Shown piece after piece: positions 1 to 13,900 of a DNA stretch of 64,000 nucleotides. The DNA is from Oenanthe sinensis (taxonomy: Eukaryota; Streptophyta; Magnoliopsida; Apiales; Apiaceae). The stretch covers positions 2,671,001 through 2,735,000 of the forward strand of contig CM053804.1 in assembly GCA_028671895.1 (NCBI GenBank), in the 5' to 3' direction. Both the position numbers and the translations under genes were made by a program. Position 1 is the first letter of the stretch. Each line of letters begins with the position of its first letter. The notes beneath the pieces were generated by a model. That model saw only the letters and a list, made by a program, of their open reading frames with translations. It was not told where the DNA came from and ran no database searches.

Positions 1-548
1 ACCTTTTTTTATCCTTCCAATTGTGGGGCTTGTTAGAATATATAGGAGCAATACTCGGAAACCAAGAACAATGGTGTTGTTGAGCCTCTAGTTCTTACTC
101 AATCAATCAAAATTCAAGAAAAGAAAAAACAAAGCAAGCCCAGAAAGAAAAAGAAAAAGAAAATTAATTGTAGTAGAGAATCTAAGCATTGGTTTGTTCA
201 TGCTTTTGCTTTTTCTTGTTGAATTTGATTGCATGCACTGTACATTTTTTAAGAAAAATATCAAACACCACCCTTTTGAGGAAACATTGAAAAAGTGATA
301 CCCATTTGAGAGAATCATCAGAAAATCAGTGAAAGTTGTCACATTTTGTGATTTTTTAAGGGTTCTTGATTTTGATTTATTTTGTGGTTCTTTGATTTTT
401 TTTTGGTGTTCAAATGGTGGTGGTTAAATTATTTGAAGTTGGATTGATGATACAGAGAAAGATTGATTTAGGTTAGTGGAGGAAAGTAGATGAATATTTA
501 GATATTTTTATAAATATATGATTGTGGAGATTATATTATATAGAGAAG
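1..548 (+). promoter_or_regulatory. 5' flank and leader of the PIP5K gene, with upstream ORFs
   Basis: Non-coding sequence before the kinase start, with T-rich stretches (about 360-405) typical of plant leaders. If transcribed, it carries three upstream ATGs. One is at 414 (20-codon uORF, stop at 474-476). One is at 490 (three codons, stop at 499-501). One is at 518, whose frame overlaps the kinase start and stops at 605-607. The transcription start cannot be fixed from sequence, so use of the uORFs is inference. Confidence 0.5.
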
Positions 549-3500
549 ATGAAGGCCTGGGAAGCAACAGTAAGAAAATCACAAGCAGTTGCAAGAAAAA
601 GGGCTAAGAGCATTTTTGCAACAATATCAGTAGCCCATGTAGATGATGCTGATATACCAGCAGAGGTTGTAGATATCGAAAAGTCCTTCTCAAGTGGTGA
701 TGTTTATAAAGGCCAATGGCTAAACAACTGTCCTCATGGTCAGGGGAGTTATGTGTGGTCTGATGGGAGTTTGTATATAGGTGAGTGGGTTAAAGGTCAA
801 ATGACAGGTAGAGGTAAGTTTAGTTGGGTTGGTGGTGCTAGTTATGAGGGTGAGTTTAAGGATGGGTTTATGGATGGTGAAGGGATTTATTCTGGTTCTT
901 CGAGTGATATATATATAGGGAGGTGGGCTATGAATTTGAAGCATGGTACAGGAACTAGGCATTATCCTAATGGAGATTCTTATGAAGGTGATTGGCGTCG
1001 TGGAGTGCAAGATGGGGAAGGGAGATATGCTTGGCATTTTGGTAATCAGTATACGGGAGAGTGGAAGAATGGGCAGATGAGTGGTAATGGAACAATGACT
1101 TGGAAGAATGGGAATCAATATGATGGAAGTTGGGAGGTTGGACTTCCTAATGGAAATGGTACTTTTAGATGGGAAGATGGGAGTTTGTATGAGGGTGTTT
1201 GGAGTAGTGACCCGGATGAACAGAACGGCGCTTACCATCCTGCAGCTGAAGATGCAGAGAATATTGATTGGGATCCTCAAGATGTTATGGTTGAATTGGG
1301 TGAATATCAAGTATGTCAAGGTGAAACGATTCCGATATATCCTTCACAAAAGATGTTCTGTTGGCCTACAGGTCAAGATGGCAAGAGTGTAAAGGGAAGG
1401 GAAGGAAAAATGAGATCAAGGAGAAAGTCGATGGATATTAGGTTTAACAGTGGTAGTGAGACTACTAGTTGGGGTTCTGAAGTTGATGCTACCTCCGAGT
1501 TTTCTAACAGAAATTCAGTGGAAGGAAGAGAAGTAAATGAAGGTTTAGGAAATCTCCAGATTGATGATTGGGATGAGTCCAGCGGGATACCGAAGAACAT
1601 CAAGATACGACCTCCAAAGAGACAGGGACAAACAATAAGTAAAGGGCATAAGAATTATGAGCTTATGCTTAATCTGCAGCTTGGAATAAGGTATGTATTG
1701 AAGTAGTGATAGTTTCCCAATGTATATAGTGTTGTTAATTAGCAAATATATATAGAGTGTTGTTGCTTTGTCGTGGTTCTACTAGATGGCGTAGTATCAA
1801 CTTGATTCTTCGTTTGACATGATAATGATTGCTGGAGAAAAGTAACTAAGGGAACATTTAGTTAAACTTAGACTGTCGATTGATGTGTTATCTTAATCAT
1901 TACTCTAATGATTCTGTTTATTATTGTCAATAGCATTTAGCACCACCTTGTTCTTACTAGGAAGTTTTTGCTTTAGCATATAATTAGATTTTGCTCTCTT
2001 TTTCATAATGGGGAAACAGGAAACCAGGAGAGGAGACTAGTTCTTACCTTCTGCTGATACATGTTCAAAGCCTTTTCCCAAATCTTCATCATTTGTTTTT
2101 TAACATGTAATAAGCATATACAATTCTATGCACACAGTTGAGGAAAAAATTGTAAAAAAACCCAACTATAACTCTCACAGCCTGTTTGGTATCACCTTTT
2201 AAACAAGTCATAACATCAATATATCATTTCTTTAAATAGATGATTCTGAAGAATTTGTGTAGCCAGATACGAAGTTCTTTGTGATAGTTTGTTCTGCGAT
2301 TACCCTTTATCTTTGGTTCTTATTTGGTGATTAGCCATGCATGCTTCTTAATTGTACGTGATAAGATTGATAGGGTGTAGTAAGGAGGTAAAGTTGCTTA
2401 TATCAATAATAAAATTTGGCTTGTACCATATCTGCTACTAATGACACTGATGTACATATGAGACAATAATTCTCTGCTTTTCTGTTTTTTTGTTTTTATT
2501 ATTTATAAATTCATATAAAACATGCACAAATTTGGCACCTAAGTCTCGGCTGATCTATCATTCATCAGAAGATTCCGCACATTTTATTGCCTTCCAATAA
2601 TATAATTGTTCAGCAAAGAAATCTTTCAGAAAGCTTGAAAGTCAAACGAAAAGAATGCTATAAGCCCATATCACTTTGCAGAAACACAATATATATGTGA
2701 TTTAGGGCTCAATTGATCAAAATTTGCAAAAATACTTCAAAGACAGCTTTGTAAAAATACTGTAGTAGGATGTGATATCACTTATGTGTTTTTATATATA
2801 AGGAGTCCCTAGGTACGTGTGTGTATAGTAATAAAGATGTCGCTTCCATAGTCCTACTTTTTTGTGGCACTTTTCCCTGAAGTCAGTAAAACCAGAATAG
2901 TGCCAAGTTTGACACACTATACAAATTTAGAAGCAAATGATGGTTACAATTCAAATTGCTATGTGCTTTATGTTGTAAAAATATCAAGAAGTGGTTGTTA
3001 CAGTGGGAAGGTTAGAGAATTAGCATTTCATCTATGGCTCTAGTAAATCTAGAACCCTACTTTATAAGCAATTGCTGAACTATGATAATTCATATTAGCG
3101 AGACGAAGGAATTTCAAAATTCAATATACAACTTAAGCAGTCTTATTTATTTATTTTACTTGAAAGGGAAGTTTGTTGCACCCCATCCACAAATACAAAC
3201 TTTTGACTATTTTACAACACAATAGTTAAATCATGATGTGTAGTACGTTGTGGGAAGCTCAAATTATGGATCATTCTCTCCCGTAGACAAACATACACAA
3301 GGAGTATGATGAATACCAATATGCATGTAGCTAACATGACCAAATTGTTTAAATACTGGTCATTCCTCAGAAACTAGTGTGGTGTGCCTGTGTGTGCATT
3401 TGCGTCTTGAGCAAATATTGCGTTTCTATGGTTTTGTTAGATCTTTTATCCATATTCTTACATCTTTCTGCTAGTGACTAACACGAGGTTCCACCACCAA

Positions 3501-6315
3501 GGCATTCTGTAGGAAGGCCTGCTCCTGCTACTTCTCTTGACTTAAAACCTACAGCTTTTGATACTAAGGAGAAAATATGGACCAAGTTTCCTCCTGAAGG
3601 ATCGAAGAATACTCCACCTCATCAATCATGTGATTTTAAGTGGAAGGATTACTGCCCATTGGTTTTCAGGTAGTTTCTCAGATTTATCTGATTGTAATAA
3701 ACTATCTTTGCTGTGTATCTTTTTTCTCAAGAGTAAAGTCCCTGTGCTTGTTATGTTTAGTTTGTACAAAATAGTAATAGATAAATGGTGGCTTCAAACC
3801 CATGTGGAAGCACAGCGATTTTTCTCTAAGAAAACCTTGTAATTCTCCGAAGTGATGAAGATACAGAGATCATTTTTGTGTTGATGGAAGACACTTTATG
3901 TACCTGTTACGTTACCTATATGCTGTTTCAAGTAACCATGGAGTGATGATCTATATAAAATATACTTTCAGGACCCTTAGGAAGTTATTTAAGGTGGATC
4001 CGGCTGATTACATGCTATCCATATGCGGAAATGATGCTCTTAGGGAGCTCTCATCACCTGGAAAAAGTGGAAGCTTCTTTTACCTAACCAATGATGACAA
4101 GTACATGATAAAAACCATTAAGAAGGCTGAAGTTAAAGTGAGTTTAATTTTTACTTCATGATAATATAACTTTCTATATACTATATCACTTATTTCACTC
4201 ACTAGGTTTATACATTCAATAATAATGGAAACATCCAGATATATCATGAGTCTTAATTTACAGAAGTCTTTCTTCACCAGCGCTAGAGTCTTGAGTTATT
4301 CATTGATATGTAAAGACTGAAACAATTTATAATATATTATGATCAAAATGAGTTTCCGAGTTTCTTTCAGCATACATGCTACAGTTTTTGGAACTACAGT
4401 TCGTATATACATCAGTTAAGAGTTAGAAAGCAGATTCTATAATTACTTGTGCATTTGTTTAGAGAAAGAAATGCAAAACTATGATTAATTAAAATATAAT
4501 TTTTTTCAACCCAGGTTTTGAAGAGAATGCTTCCAGCCTATTACAGTCATGTTCGAGCCTATGAGAACACTCTAGTTACCACCTTCTTTGGCCTTCATTG
4601 TGTGAAATTGACTGGGTCTGCTCAAAGAAAGGTAATTTAAATTTAGACGATATCCCACCAGGCATTTCAAGATATTGACAAAAACACTCAAATCAAAGTT
4701 TCCTAATATTTTTGGCACTTATGTGCCAGGTTCGATTTGTTATAATGGGAAACTTGTGCTGTACTGAGATACCCATTCACAGGCGTTTTGACTTGAAAGG
4801 CTCCTCTCTTGGCCGAATCACAGACAAACCTGAATCTGAGATTGAAGCCACGACAACGTTAAAGGACCTTGATCTTAATTTTATCTTCCGATTACCGAAC
4901 ATGTGGTTTCAAGAATTCTGCAGGTGAGCTTCTCTTGCTCTCTGATGTTGCCCTGACAGGGTAAAAATAGTTCCGGACTAGCCTTTAGTTCTAGCAAGGT
5001 ACTAAGAGGATTTGAAAGTGCATATATATGATGAAGACTATGCCAGAAAATTGTGCATTGTTGAATTTTAATTCTGACGACAAACTTCTGTGAATTCGAT
5101 ATCATTGATTATTCATCGCATAAACTACTGATTTTTATTATTACACTATATTGGGTAGGTATTCCAGAGATCAGGCAAAAGGAATGAGTAGGGGCATGTT
5201 TTAGCTGCACAGGATATATCTGCAACCACTCAATGTTACCTAACTTAGGGGGGTATTCAATTTAGATTTTAAAAGATTTTAAATTGTGCATTGACTCCCT
5301 CATTTCTAAATCAGAGTTCCATTTTCTTATATACGACTATTGCAAATAAGATGGATAGATACCAAATTACATAAATACAAGTATTTGAACACTTCTCCAC
5401 AACTTGGATAATATCCAAGTTGTGAGGCATGACTTCTAAACGTTCTGATGTATAAACATCTTCAGATGTGGTATATTATCTTTCATTTCTTTGCACCTAT
5501 AGCATCTTTACTTTCTATCGCACTCATTAAATCCTAAAAAAGACATTTAACTGTTATTAAGCAACAATTCCACCATTTAACTTTAAAACTGTTCTTGTAG
5601 ACAAGTGGAAAAGGACTGTGATTTTCTTGAACAGGAGAGAATAATGGATTACAGTCTATTAGTTGGTATTCACTTCCCGGGAAATCTCGGTAGAGAAGGT
5701 TGTAATGTCTCATGTCATCTCATATTTTACTGGTCTTGTCCGGATATACTTAATAAACTGAGTGGTCATTGAATTTCTCATGCAGGTATTCAAGACAGTG
5801 ACAGTGTCGGAACAAGTCCTCATTCTATGTCCGGCATAGATCTCTGTTCATCCGGGTAATAAATATTGCTGTTCAATAAAAATTTGAGTCCGGACAGTGA
5901 TGGTTTCTCAAATTACCAAATCTGTAATTGTGTTTAATAAAGCATTCTCAAGTGTCTTTGTGTTGGTCTTTGTGATCAACTCAATAATATGTTCCTTCTT
6001 TTTCATTACATATCAGTTGGTTTTTTTCCCAGGGAGACATCAATTAAATTAGGCCTAAACATGCCTGCTCGTGTCGAGCAAGCAGTTAGAAGCTCCGAGA
6101 CTCAGTTAATAGGAGAACCAACCGGAGAATGTTATGATGTCATACTCTACTTTGGTATAATAGATATACTGCAAGATTATGATATCAGCAAGAAGCTCGA
6201 GCATGCATACAAATCATTCCAATATGACCCAACTTCAATCTCAGCAGTCGATCCCAAGCAATACTCCAAACGTTTCCGTGATTTCGTACTTCAAGTTTTT
6301 GTAGACGACAATTAG
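549..6315 (+). CDS. PIP5K: Phosphatidylinositol-4-phosphate 5-kinase with N-terminal MORN repeats (PIP5K4/5/6-like)
   Basis: Makes PI(4,5)P2 from PI4P, normally at the plasma membrane, where it serves polar growth, vesicle traffic and signalling. Exons: 549-1690, 3502-3669, 3972-4137, 4515-4631, 4730-4923, 5601-5698, 5786-5855, 6033-6315. All introns are GT..AG and the frame closes to 745 aa plus TAG, close to the 715-780 aa I recall for the Arabidopsis PIP5K4/5/6 group. The start ATG at 549 begins MKAWEATVRK, matching the conserved N-terminus of that group; an in-frame TTG at 522 is not a start. Eight MORN repeats span residues 52-220. The lipid kinase domain follows (about 375-740): ATP-site GKSGSFF, the lysine of YMIKTI (residue 484), catalytic MDYSLL (611-616), IID (694-696) and an activation loop with SKKLEH (704-709). 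Nothing looks broken. It converges with NRPE1. Confidence 0.95.
702..1208 (+). repeat. Eight MORN repeats within PIP5K exon 1
   Basis: Eight successive units of about 23 residues start with VYKGQW, LYIGEW, SYEGEF, IYIGRW, SYEGDW, QYTGEW, QYDGSW and LYEGVW. Each is followed by the usual G-x-G-x-G spacing. In plant PIP5Ks this module contributes to phospholipid binding, membrane targeting and autoregulation (family knowledge). The fourth unit is preceded by an irregular SGSSSD linker. Confidence 0.93.
5398..5424. repeat. Perfect 27-nt palindrome in PIP5K intron 5
   Basis: Two 13-bp arms, CACAACTTGGATA and its exact reverse complement, flank a single A. The palindrome lies inside the 677-bp intron 4924-5600. 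It could be a transposon-derived hairpin; no larger inverted repeat was seen around it. Confidence 0.7.
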
Positions 6316-7480
6316 AATCAGAGTTTCAGCTAGTTGCTAGAAGCCTTCATGTACAGCCGGTCTTGAGTAAAGTCACATGGGTAGTGAATACCAGCAAACA
6401 CGTCAGAAGTTTAGCCTGTCATATGAATCACCAGAGGGGGGGGCTATTTACACCCAGTCGGGACATCACAAAATTTGCACCGCAATTTCCACCATCATAA
6501 TTATACTTGACAAATGTGTTGTTCAGAGAACTTGGAGGTTCGCTACAATGTAATAGAGATAGTCCATGTGCAAATGAGATATCAGAAGGTAAGATTTTTG
6601 TGATGCAGTGCATTCATTTTGTACCCAGAAAGAATGTATTCAAGAATACCATAGTGATATAGGATTGTACTTATTTAGTTGTACATAAAACACAACAGAG
6701 AAGGATATAGGAATTCATTTGTTCCAACTTCACAAGTTTCATCTGCCTGTGTTAGTGTGACAGAATGGTACATAGGTCAGTCGGCAAGTGGTTTATACAA
6801 CATGCACAGTATAGTAATAAACAAGAAAGTATTTTAATATGAAATTTGAATATAACCTCAGGTAAATGCGAGGTCAACCTTAGGATGCTCAATCCCTAAA
6901 CAAGAACAAGCTTCCCATTATTTTGCATTATTGTTATGATCAACATTTGCACTACTGTATTCAAACATAATAATATTAAATACGTAAATCCCACATAATT
7001 CATAATTATAGGTATCACCTTCTTGACATTAAAAACCAATATTTAGATGAAGCAAAAGAAGAATTAACAATCTGGTCAACTAAAATTAATAATCTGAAAA
7101 GCTATTGCGGAAGCAACAGCACACGGAAAACAGTGGGAGAACATGCAGGCAAAAGAAAAGAGTGATCTCCAGGACTAAATCAGAGCAAAGATAACAGAGT
7201 ATGAACAACTTGATTCGAGCCAAGTAGCAGCACTACAATTAAGGGCCTACATATCCCACTACAAAGAGGGTGATTTACTGTATATTAACAACCAAGTAGC
7301 AACAGCCTACAAACTGCTCATGGTCGGAAAAACTAGCAGCTCGTTAGATCATTCTAATTATATCTACAAGAGTGACGAACACTGGGCCTATGGTTTTTGT
7401 ACACAACTAAGATCAGAAAAGCAACCGGAAGGTTTAAATTAGATGACGAGCAAAAATGAAGACACTGTTTCTCCCACTAG
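6316..7480. other. Convergent intergenic space: 3' UTRs of PIP5K and NRPE1
   Basis: About 1.17 kb between two converging stop codons. It must hold both 3' UTRs and poly(A) sites, whose exact positions I could not assign. No further coding sequence is supported; small ORFs here lack recognisable protein. Confidence 0.7.
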
Positions 7481-7972
7481 TTATTCCCAGCCACCAGACT
7501 TGTTACTAGTTGCCGCTTCTTCAGGAACACTACTATTGGCATCCGCCCAGCCACCAGACTTGTTCCCGGTTGCTGCTTCGGCACTACTACCAGCATCACA
7601 CCAGCCACCAGACTTGTTCCCGGTTGTTCCTTCAGCACCACTACTGGCATCACACCAGCCACCAGACTGGTTCCCGGTTGTTGCTGCTTCAGCACCACTA
7701 CCGGCATCACACCAGCCACCAAACTTGTTCCCAGTTGCTGCTGCTGCTTCAGCACCACTACTGGCATCAGCCCAGCCACCAGACTTGTTTCCAGTTGCTG
7801 CTTCTCTGGGCCCACTACCCCAGCCACCTTTATTCTCTGTTGCCGCTGCTTCTGGAACACTACCTTCACTATTTCCCCAGCCATTCCCCCAGCCTTTACG
7901 CTTGTTTTTGGTGGCTGAATTTGCTGCATCAGGAGTATTACGCTCCTTATTCCATCCAGGACGAGGTTGTTT
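7481..7972 (-). repeat. C-terminal GGW repeat tail of NRPE1 after DeCL
   Basis: The last ~163 residues contain ten GW sites (PGW, KGW, NGW, then seven GGW). From about residue 1910 they form units of 19-24 aa built on ATGNKSGGWADASSGAE. The Arabidopsis protein, as I recall it, ends in a QS-rich tail here, so this is a lineage-specific tail of a second kind. GW sites are the known AGO-binding hooks; binding by this tail is inference. The final unit reads directly into the stop (GGWE-stop). Confidence 0.9.
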
Positions 7973-10900
7973 TCTTGCAAAATATTTGGCCACAAAAGCT
8001 TCACTGCGATCAGGAAACTTTTCTCTCATATAGTTCTCCAGGCACTTTATGTAGGAGAAATCTTCTTTGCGCCCATCTGTACTGACTATGTACAAACATC
8101 TAGTATCCTGGAAACTACTATGCTTGTTGATCTGTCAAATTAATCAAATATTTTAATTAATTCATGAGACCTCTGAATATCATGATGTGAAAGGGTTGTA
8201 TCTTCAACAGTAGACGTACACGGCATGTGATAAGAAATATGAAAAAGAATCGTTGAATGCTTTATAAAATTCTGTAACATAAATACCCTATTTACTAAAA
8301 ATTTGAACTGCAAGTTCTTGCGAGCTCTACAAACAGACCAATTTTGAAATAAGTTTGGAGTGACATCTCAAAAGTGGCAATTAATCAAATTGTAAGTGGG
8401 ATCTAAATCATCAATATTGTAAATTGCAATAGAGTGCCAACTGATAAGTTGTAGCTGTACTCTAGCCATATGCCACGAAAGGTGAAACAATGAGCAAGAA
8501 AGTAACTAGGCAATATAGTGGGCAAGTTTATTATGCAGGTCGGGCCATCAAGGGCCAAGAGTTTATATTCTGTGCCTATTTCCATACCTTGATCTTTGGT
8601 AGTCTACACCTACACATTGTATTCTAATGTTTATGGCACTGCTGTATAAATTTAGAAGTGTCATACCATTACATAGTCGATCCCAGCTCCCATCTTTGCC
8701 ACTTTGTCTGGATGGTAGTTGAAGACATGGTCAACAATATATGCCTGATCATCACTCCCTAAAGGATCCCCCTCATTGTACCTTTCACATGATAGAATAT
8801 TTAGTTGCTACTCTAAAAACATATAGCAGTCACTTTGACAACAGGAAAAGTTTAATAAAAAGAAAAAGAAATTATTGATCCCACTAGTTTAACAAGATCA
8901 GATACGATACATCTCATCAGAAATTGGTTATACGCTATTATTAAACAAGTATTCCAGGGCAACAGTAATAACAATCTCTCCAAGACATGCTACATCATTC
9001 TGACCTATACAATTTTTGCAACAGTAAATATATAAGACAATACACAATTCAATTCTACCACTCATGGGAAATGTATAAGATCAAGATATGCTTTATACCC
9101 ATATCTCCATGACAAACTAATGTGTAGGTGTACTAACATAGACGAAGCTGATGTATGCATGCTATACATATGCATATTTATGGATGCAAAGATTATAAAT
9201 CATAAGCTTGCCTGTTCATAAATCTTTTACAATATAGTAACATAGCAATTTTAAATTTTTATGTACATCATTAGGTAAGGGTGATAAGAGTAGGATACTA
9301 CCAAATATCTAACATCCATTTTCTAAAAATTTATCCTTTAGCTTCTTATCTTTTTATAGATCTTTTACATTTCTGTGTCTGTAAAAAAAGCCTTACATGT
9401 ATTTCTACCAAAAACAAGTTAGTGTTTTTTTCACATAATCCTTGAACCATTTCATATATTTATCCTTGAAACTTCATTTACCATATACGTAATAAAATTC
9501 ATTATAATATTAAGAAAGCATTCTAGTATTTTTTTAATAAAAATGTGTGTGGGGGGGGGAGGGTGTTATATAAATAAACTAACATGATTCACACAGCATT
9601 AACACAAGTTGAACACCCAACCATGCAATTTTCTAGATTGCCAATGCAGTTTTAGACGAGTTCCAATACTAGTTATAGTTCTAAATAACTAACTTCACTC
9701 AAAGAATACTTTTTACCTTCGAATGCAAAATGTGCCACTAGAACTAACTTCGTAGACATATATTTTACTGACAACTACGAACAGCTATACATGGAAAATT
9801 GTGAATGAAGTAGCCAAATTTCTAAAACCTATGAAACCTTCAGATAACAATTGCCAATTTTCTAAAACAGAAGAAATGGAGTGGGTTCTAGATGTCGAAA
9901 TTACTGTAGTCTATTGGCATGTTCTTAAGATATATGATGGGTATGGTATCGTAATTATCCAGCATATATCAGAGATTAACTTTTAAGTATATCTATCTAT
10001 TATGAATAAAAATGTAGAACTTAGGATTACCCTGGCTGACTCATTATCTTCCGAATAGACTGCACGATCGGCTCAATCTCCGTCAGAAGCTCTTGCTCAT
10101 CGGCTGTGAACAGGTCTAACCGTTTCCCTGATGCAGTCATCGGTGCCAGAACAAATTCACTATTTACCCCTCCAACCGGCTTAAATGGGCGATTACTCTT
10201 GGGCCTCCCTTCTCCAGCATTAGAGGAACTCCAACCCCTCGCGCGGTCTGGCTGAGTATCTTTTTTACTCCATTGAGAATCATCAGCTTTGTCGGGCTTC
10301 CTCGACCAAGGTGAGCCAGACTGCTGACTGCTAGACTTGACACCCCAAGAACCAGGTTTTGGAGTTTCATCCACTTGCGTATCCTTATTCCAGTTCGATG
10401 AGTCGATGTTATTGTCCTTTTGACTCCATTCAGATTGCATATCGGGCTGAGTATCTTTGTGACTCAATTGAGAATCATCGGCTATGTCAACCTTTTTAGA
10501 CCAAGGAGAAGATGAGTCGGTCTGCTGATTGCTGGTAGACTTACTGCCCCAAGAACCAGGTTTTGGAGTTCCATCCACTTGGATGTCCTTATTCCAGTTT
10601 GAGGAGTCAACTTTATCATCCTTCTGACCCCATTGAGATTGATTGCCGGCCTGAGTATCTTGACTCCACCGAGAATCATCAGCTTGGTCAGGCTTCTTGG
10701 ACGAAGGGGAAGATGAGCCAGACTGCTGAGTGCTGCAAGACTTAGTGCCCCAAGAACCATGTTTTGGAGTTTCATCCACTAGAGATTGCATGCCCTTGTT
10801 CCAATTTGATGTGTCCTCTTTATCATTCTTCTTACACAAGCCTGCATTTCCATCACTGTTTCCCCGAGCATCATTTTGCAATTTATCCATATTTCCCCAA

Positions 10901-13900
10901 GCATCACTTTGCAATCTTTCAATTTTGTTTTCCTGAACAGAATTTCGGGTTCCATCTGGTTGATATTGCATATCCCTCTTATTCCAGTTTGATGCATTTC
11001 CATCACTGTTTGCATCCCATCCTGACAGTTGAACTTTGTCTCCAGACGTTTCTGCCTGATAACTAGTTTTCGTACTCCATGCCGAATCCAGTTTCTCAGT
11101 ATGCCTATCTGCCTTCTCTTCCCAAACAACTTTAAGTTCTCCATCCGGTTTCTTTTCCCCGTTATCAGCCTTCTTACCCCACACTGACTCTTGAGGCCTT
11201 TCCACTTTATTTCCCCATGGATCACCAGACTCTTCGTTTGATGTTTTATCGCGGTGATCTGACATTGTATCCCACCCAGAAACCTGATCTTTATCATGAG
11301 GCCTTTCCACTTTGTTTCCCCAGGGGTCACCTGCCTCTACATTTGATATTTTATTGCAGTGGTCTGACATTGTATCCCACCCAGAATTCTGAACTTTATC
11401 TGATACAGGTTCTGTCGTCCCATTGCCCCATCCGTTTTCGTCAGCATTTTCAAAGTCAATAATGTCTTCAAATACAGGCTTTTCAGAAGCATGCACCGGG
11501 GACAGGGCATCTTCATCATAGTCAAGTGCCCAATCAAGATCATCAATCTCAGCTCCAAGGCAGGCACTATTCTTTTCAATCCCTGAACTGCTATGCACAA
11601 GATTTAGGAAGTCGTATACATCGGTTCCCTTCAGTTTAGCCTAAAAAAGAACAACAGTACAACCGTTTTAAAGTTTTACTTTCATCAATACAAAAACAAA
11701 AAAGAAGTATTTTACCTCTCTCGTGTCCCAAAGTAGATCAAAAGAAGAGCCTGTACCAACAGCAACATGTTTCCCCCATGAGCAAGAGGCTACAATGCTT
11801 GCCAATGAATCCACATGGCACTTCTCAGCAGCGGTTTCAAAACATTTTTTAGGAGTCTGTGCAGAGGGTTTTTTATGAATAGGCAAGTTAAAATCTTGGT
11901 AAAAAAAGATTAGCATAATTATCACCTTGTCTTCAAGTAAATAAAAAAGCAAATGTCACTCACAAATAATGTTGCTTCTGTGAAAGGTACTTGCACATTC
12001 AGAGACCGAGATAATGCCTTTATACCAGCTTTATTAAATCCAACTAGGTTGCCAGAATATGTCATACTATTGGCTAACAGAATCAGATGCTCTCTCAGCA
12101 CACCTTTAGTTACCATTGTAACTGAAGAAGAAAGGCGCTGCAAAAAAGGGCCAAAATAGATCAGAAGATCAATGGAAGTGAATTGTGCAGTCTAAGCATT
12201 ATAAATGTGACACTTGTGCTACTCGTTATCTACTGTCCTATAGGATATATGATCAAAGTAAGAGATCTTGTGCTATGTACATTATATAAAAAAATTCATA
12301 TCAAGACCCCAAAGCAACAGACACATTGTTGCAGTGATAAGAACATGCATAAATGGTTATCACAGCGCCAAGACCAGCCTCGACACCCGAGTACCTTTGA
12401 GAAGACTAATCAACTAGTTGTAAAAAGTCAACAAGTAGTTCATATACATATATTTACTAGATTTAACATATAATATAGCTAAACACATCAATTTCACAAG
12501 TTAAAATCAAAAGTAATAGAATAATAAGTTCAGATTAAGCATAATTACTACCAAATAACATTTGAGTACAAAATATCAAACATGTCCAAGCAAAAAAAAA
12601 TCCATCTCAATATTATGTTCATCTCCATCCCTTTTGAGTGTATTTTCATTGGTTGAATCGGGTGATTGTACATCATAATCATGGTTATCACGACACCAAG
12701 TTGGGGATCATAAAGGGGCGACGTCCCTTTAAGGCAAACGCAGGAGAACAGGATAACAGAAAATTAGGACCATGTGAGAAACAAATATAGAAGTGGTTCC
12801 ATTACTTTATACTAAAACCAATGCAGCCTACACATGCTGGCTAATCAACATGAAGGAAGTAAGAAATTCTTTGCAAAGCTAGAAACATTCCTAACTAATT
12901 GTTTTATAAAAAACTTCAGTTGCCAGACCAGAAAATATTAACAAAGCCTTCTGTTTCATATTCTCAAGTGCCGACGATTTAATAAAAAAGTAACAGTGTC
13001 ATCATACAATAGTACACTTCTATCAAAGATAAACACACTTTTTAGCTGTGGTAGTGGACTATCAAGTAGGTTATGAACTTGAACCAAAAAACTGACAGTA
13101 CCTGTATGGCTTGTTCAAAAGCACAAGATATCCCAAATAATTCCTGAAGTTGCTTTACAGAATAAGGGACTGATCTCCTTGTGTCAATTAGATGGATAAC
13201 AGGAAGGCAGGAATCAATTACTATTCTCCACGCATCTCCTGTCTGCTTTACGGATTTCTTATCCAGAACCACATCAATAGCCAATTCACCCTTCTCGGTA
13301 CTGGAACGATTTCTGATCCAGGAAGTTGTATCAGGACTTACCCAGATTATATCTGCAGTGCAAACTCGTGGATCGCCTGTACATTCACAACATATTATAA
13401 AGTTTCAGTATTCATTATATTGCTTATTGTTCTATAATTGTATGGAGAATTTGATTTTATTTTATAGAAATTAGTAGCCACAAGTTTATTAACGTGACAT
13501 CTGGAAAAGGTGCACGGACCGCAAGGCAAAGTTTCTTCTGCTCAATCATGTAATTACATTATTTCCCCACAAAATCCACAACAAGCATGAAGCCACAATC
13601 ATATCATACTTTAAAATTTTGTGTTTTTAATCCATTATGGCATAATCACAGTGAGATCTGCACTATTTTCTATGTTGCTAACTGCAAAAAATTTGGCATA
13701 CTAAAATTTCACCCTTCTCTACCCAAGATCCTCTCACAATTCTCCAGTTCTCATTTGTACTGAAATCTCTATATATACAGTGTATATTAAATATAAGAAT
13801 CCATCAAAGAAATCGGACTCTAGACCCAAAAATTACATCTGGCTCTTACAACGGAATCATCATTATAAAGAATTCAATCTAGAATCCAAACACTTCAGCC

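Noticed and set aside
522..548. Extended PIP5K start at 522
   Set aside because: The codon is TTG; the conserved N-terminus begins at ATG 549.
720..1319. - strand ORF of 199 codons opposite PIP5K exon 1
   Set aside because: Antisense shadow of the MORN repeats; no homology and no splice context.
7443..8085. + strand ORFs of 191 and 196 codons rich in Pro-Pro-Asp or His-Gln-Thr repeats
   Set aside because: They are antisense shadows of the NRPE1 GGW tail; the repeat periodicity comes from the - strand exon, which has matching splice sites and a DeCL domain.
10482..11600. Several alternative-frame ORFs in the NRPE1 WG exon
   Set aside because: They overlap the proven coding frame; their repeats mirror the WG repeats.
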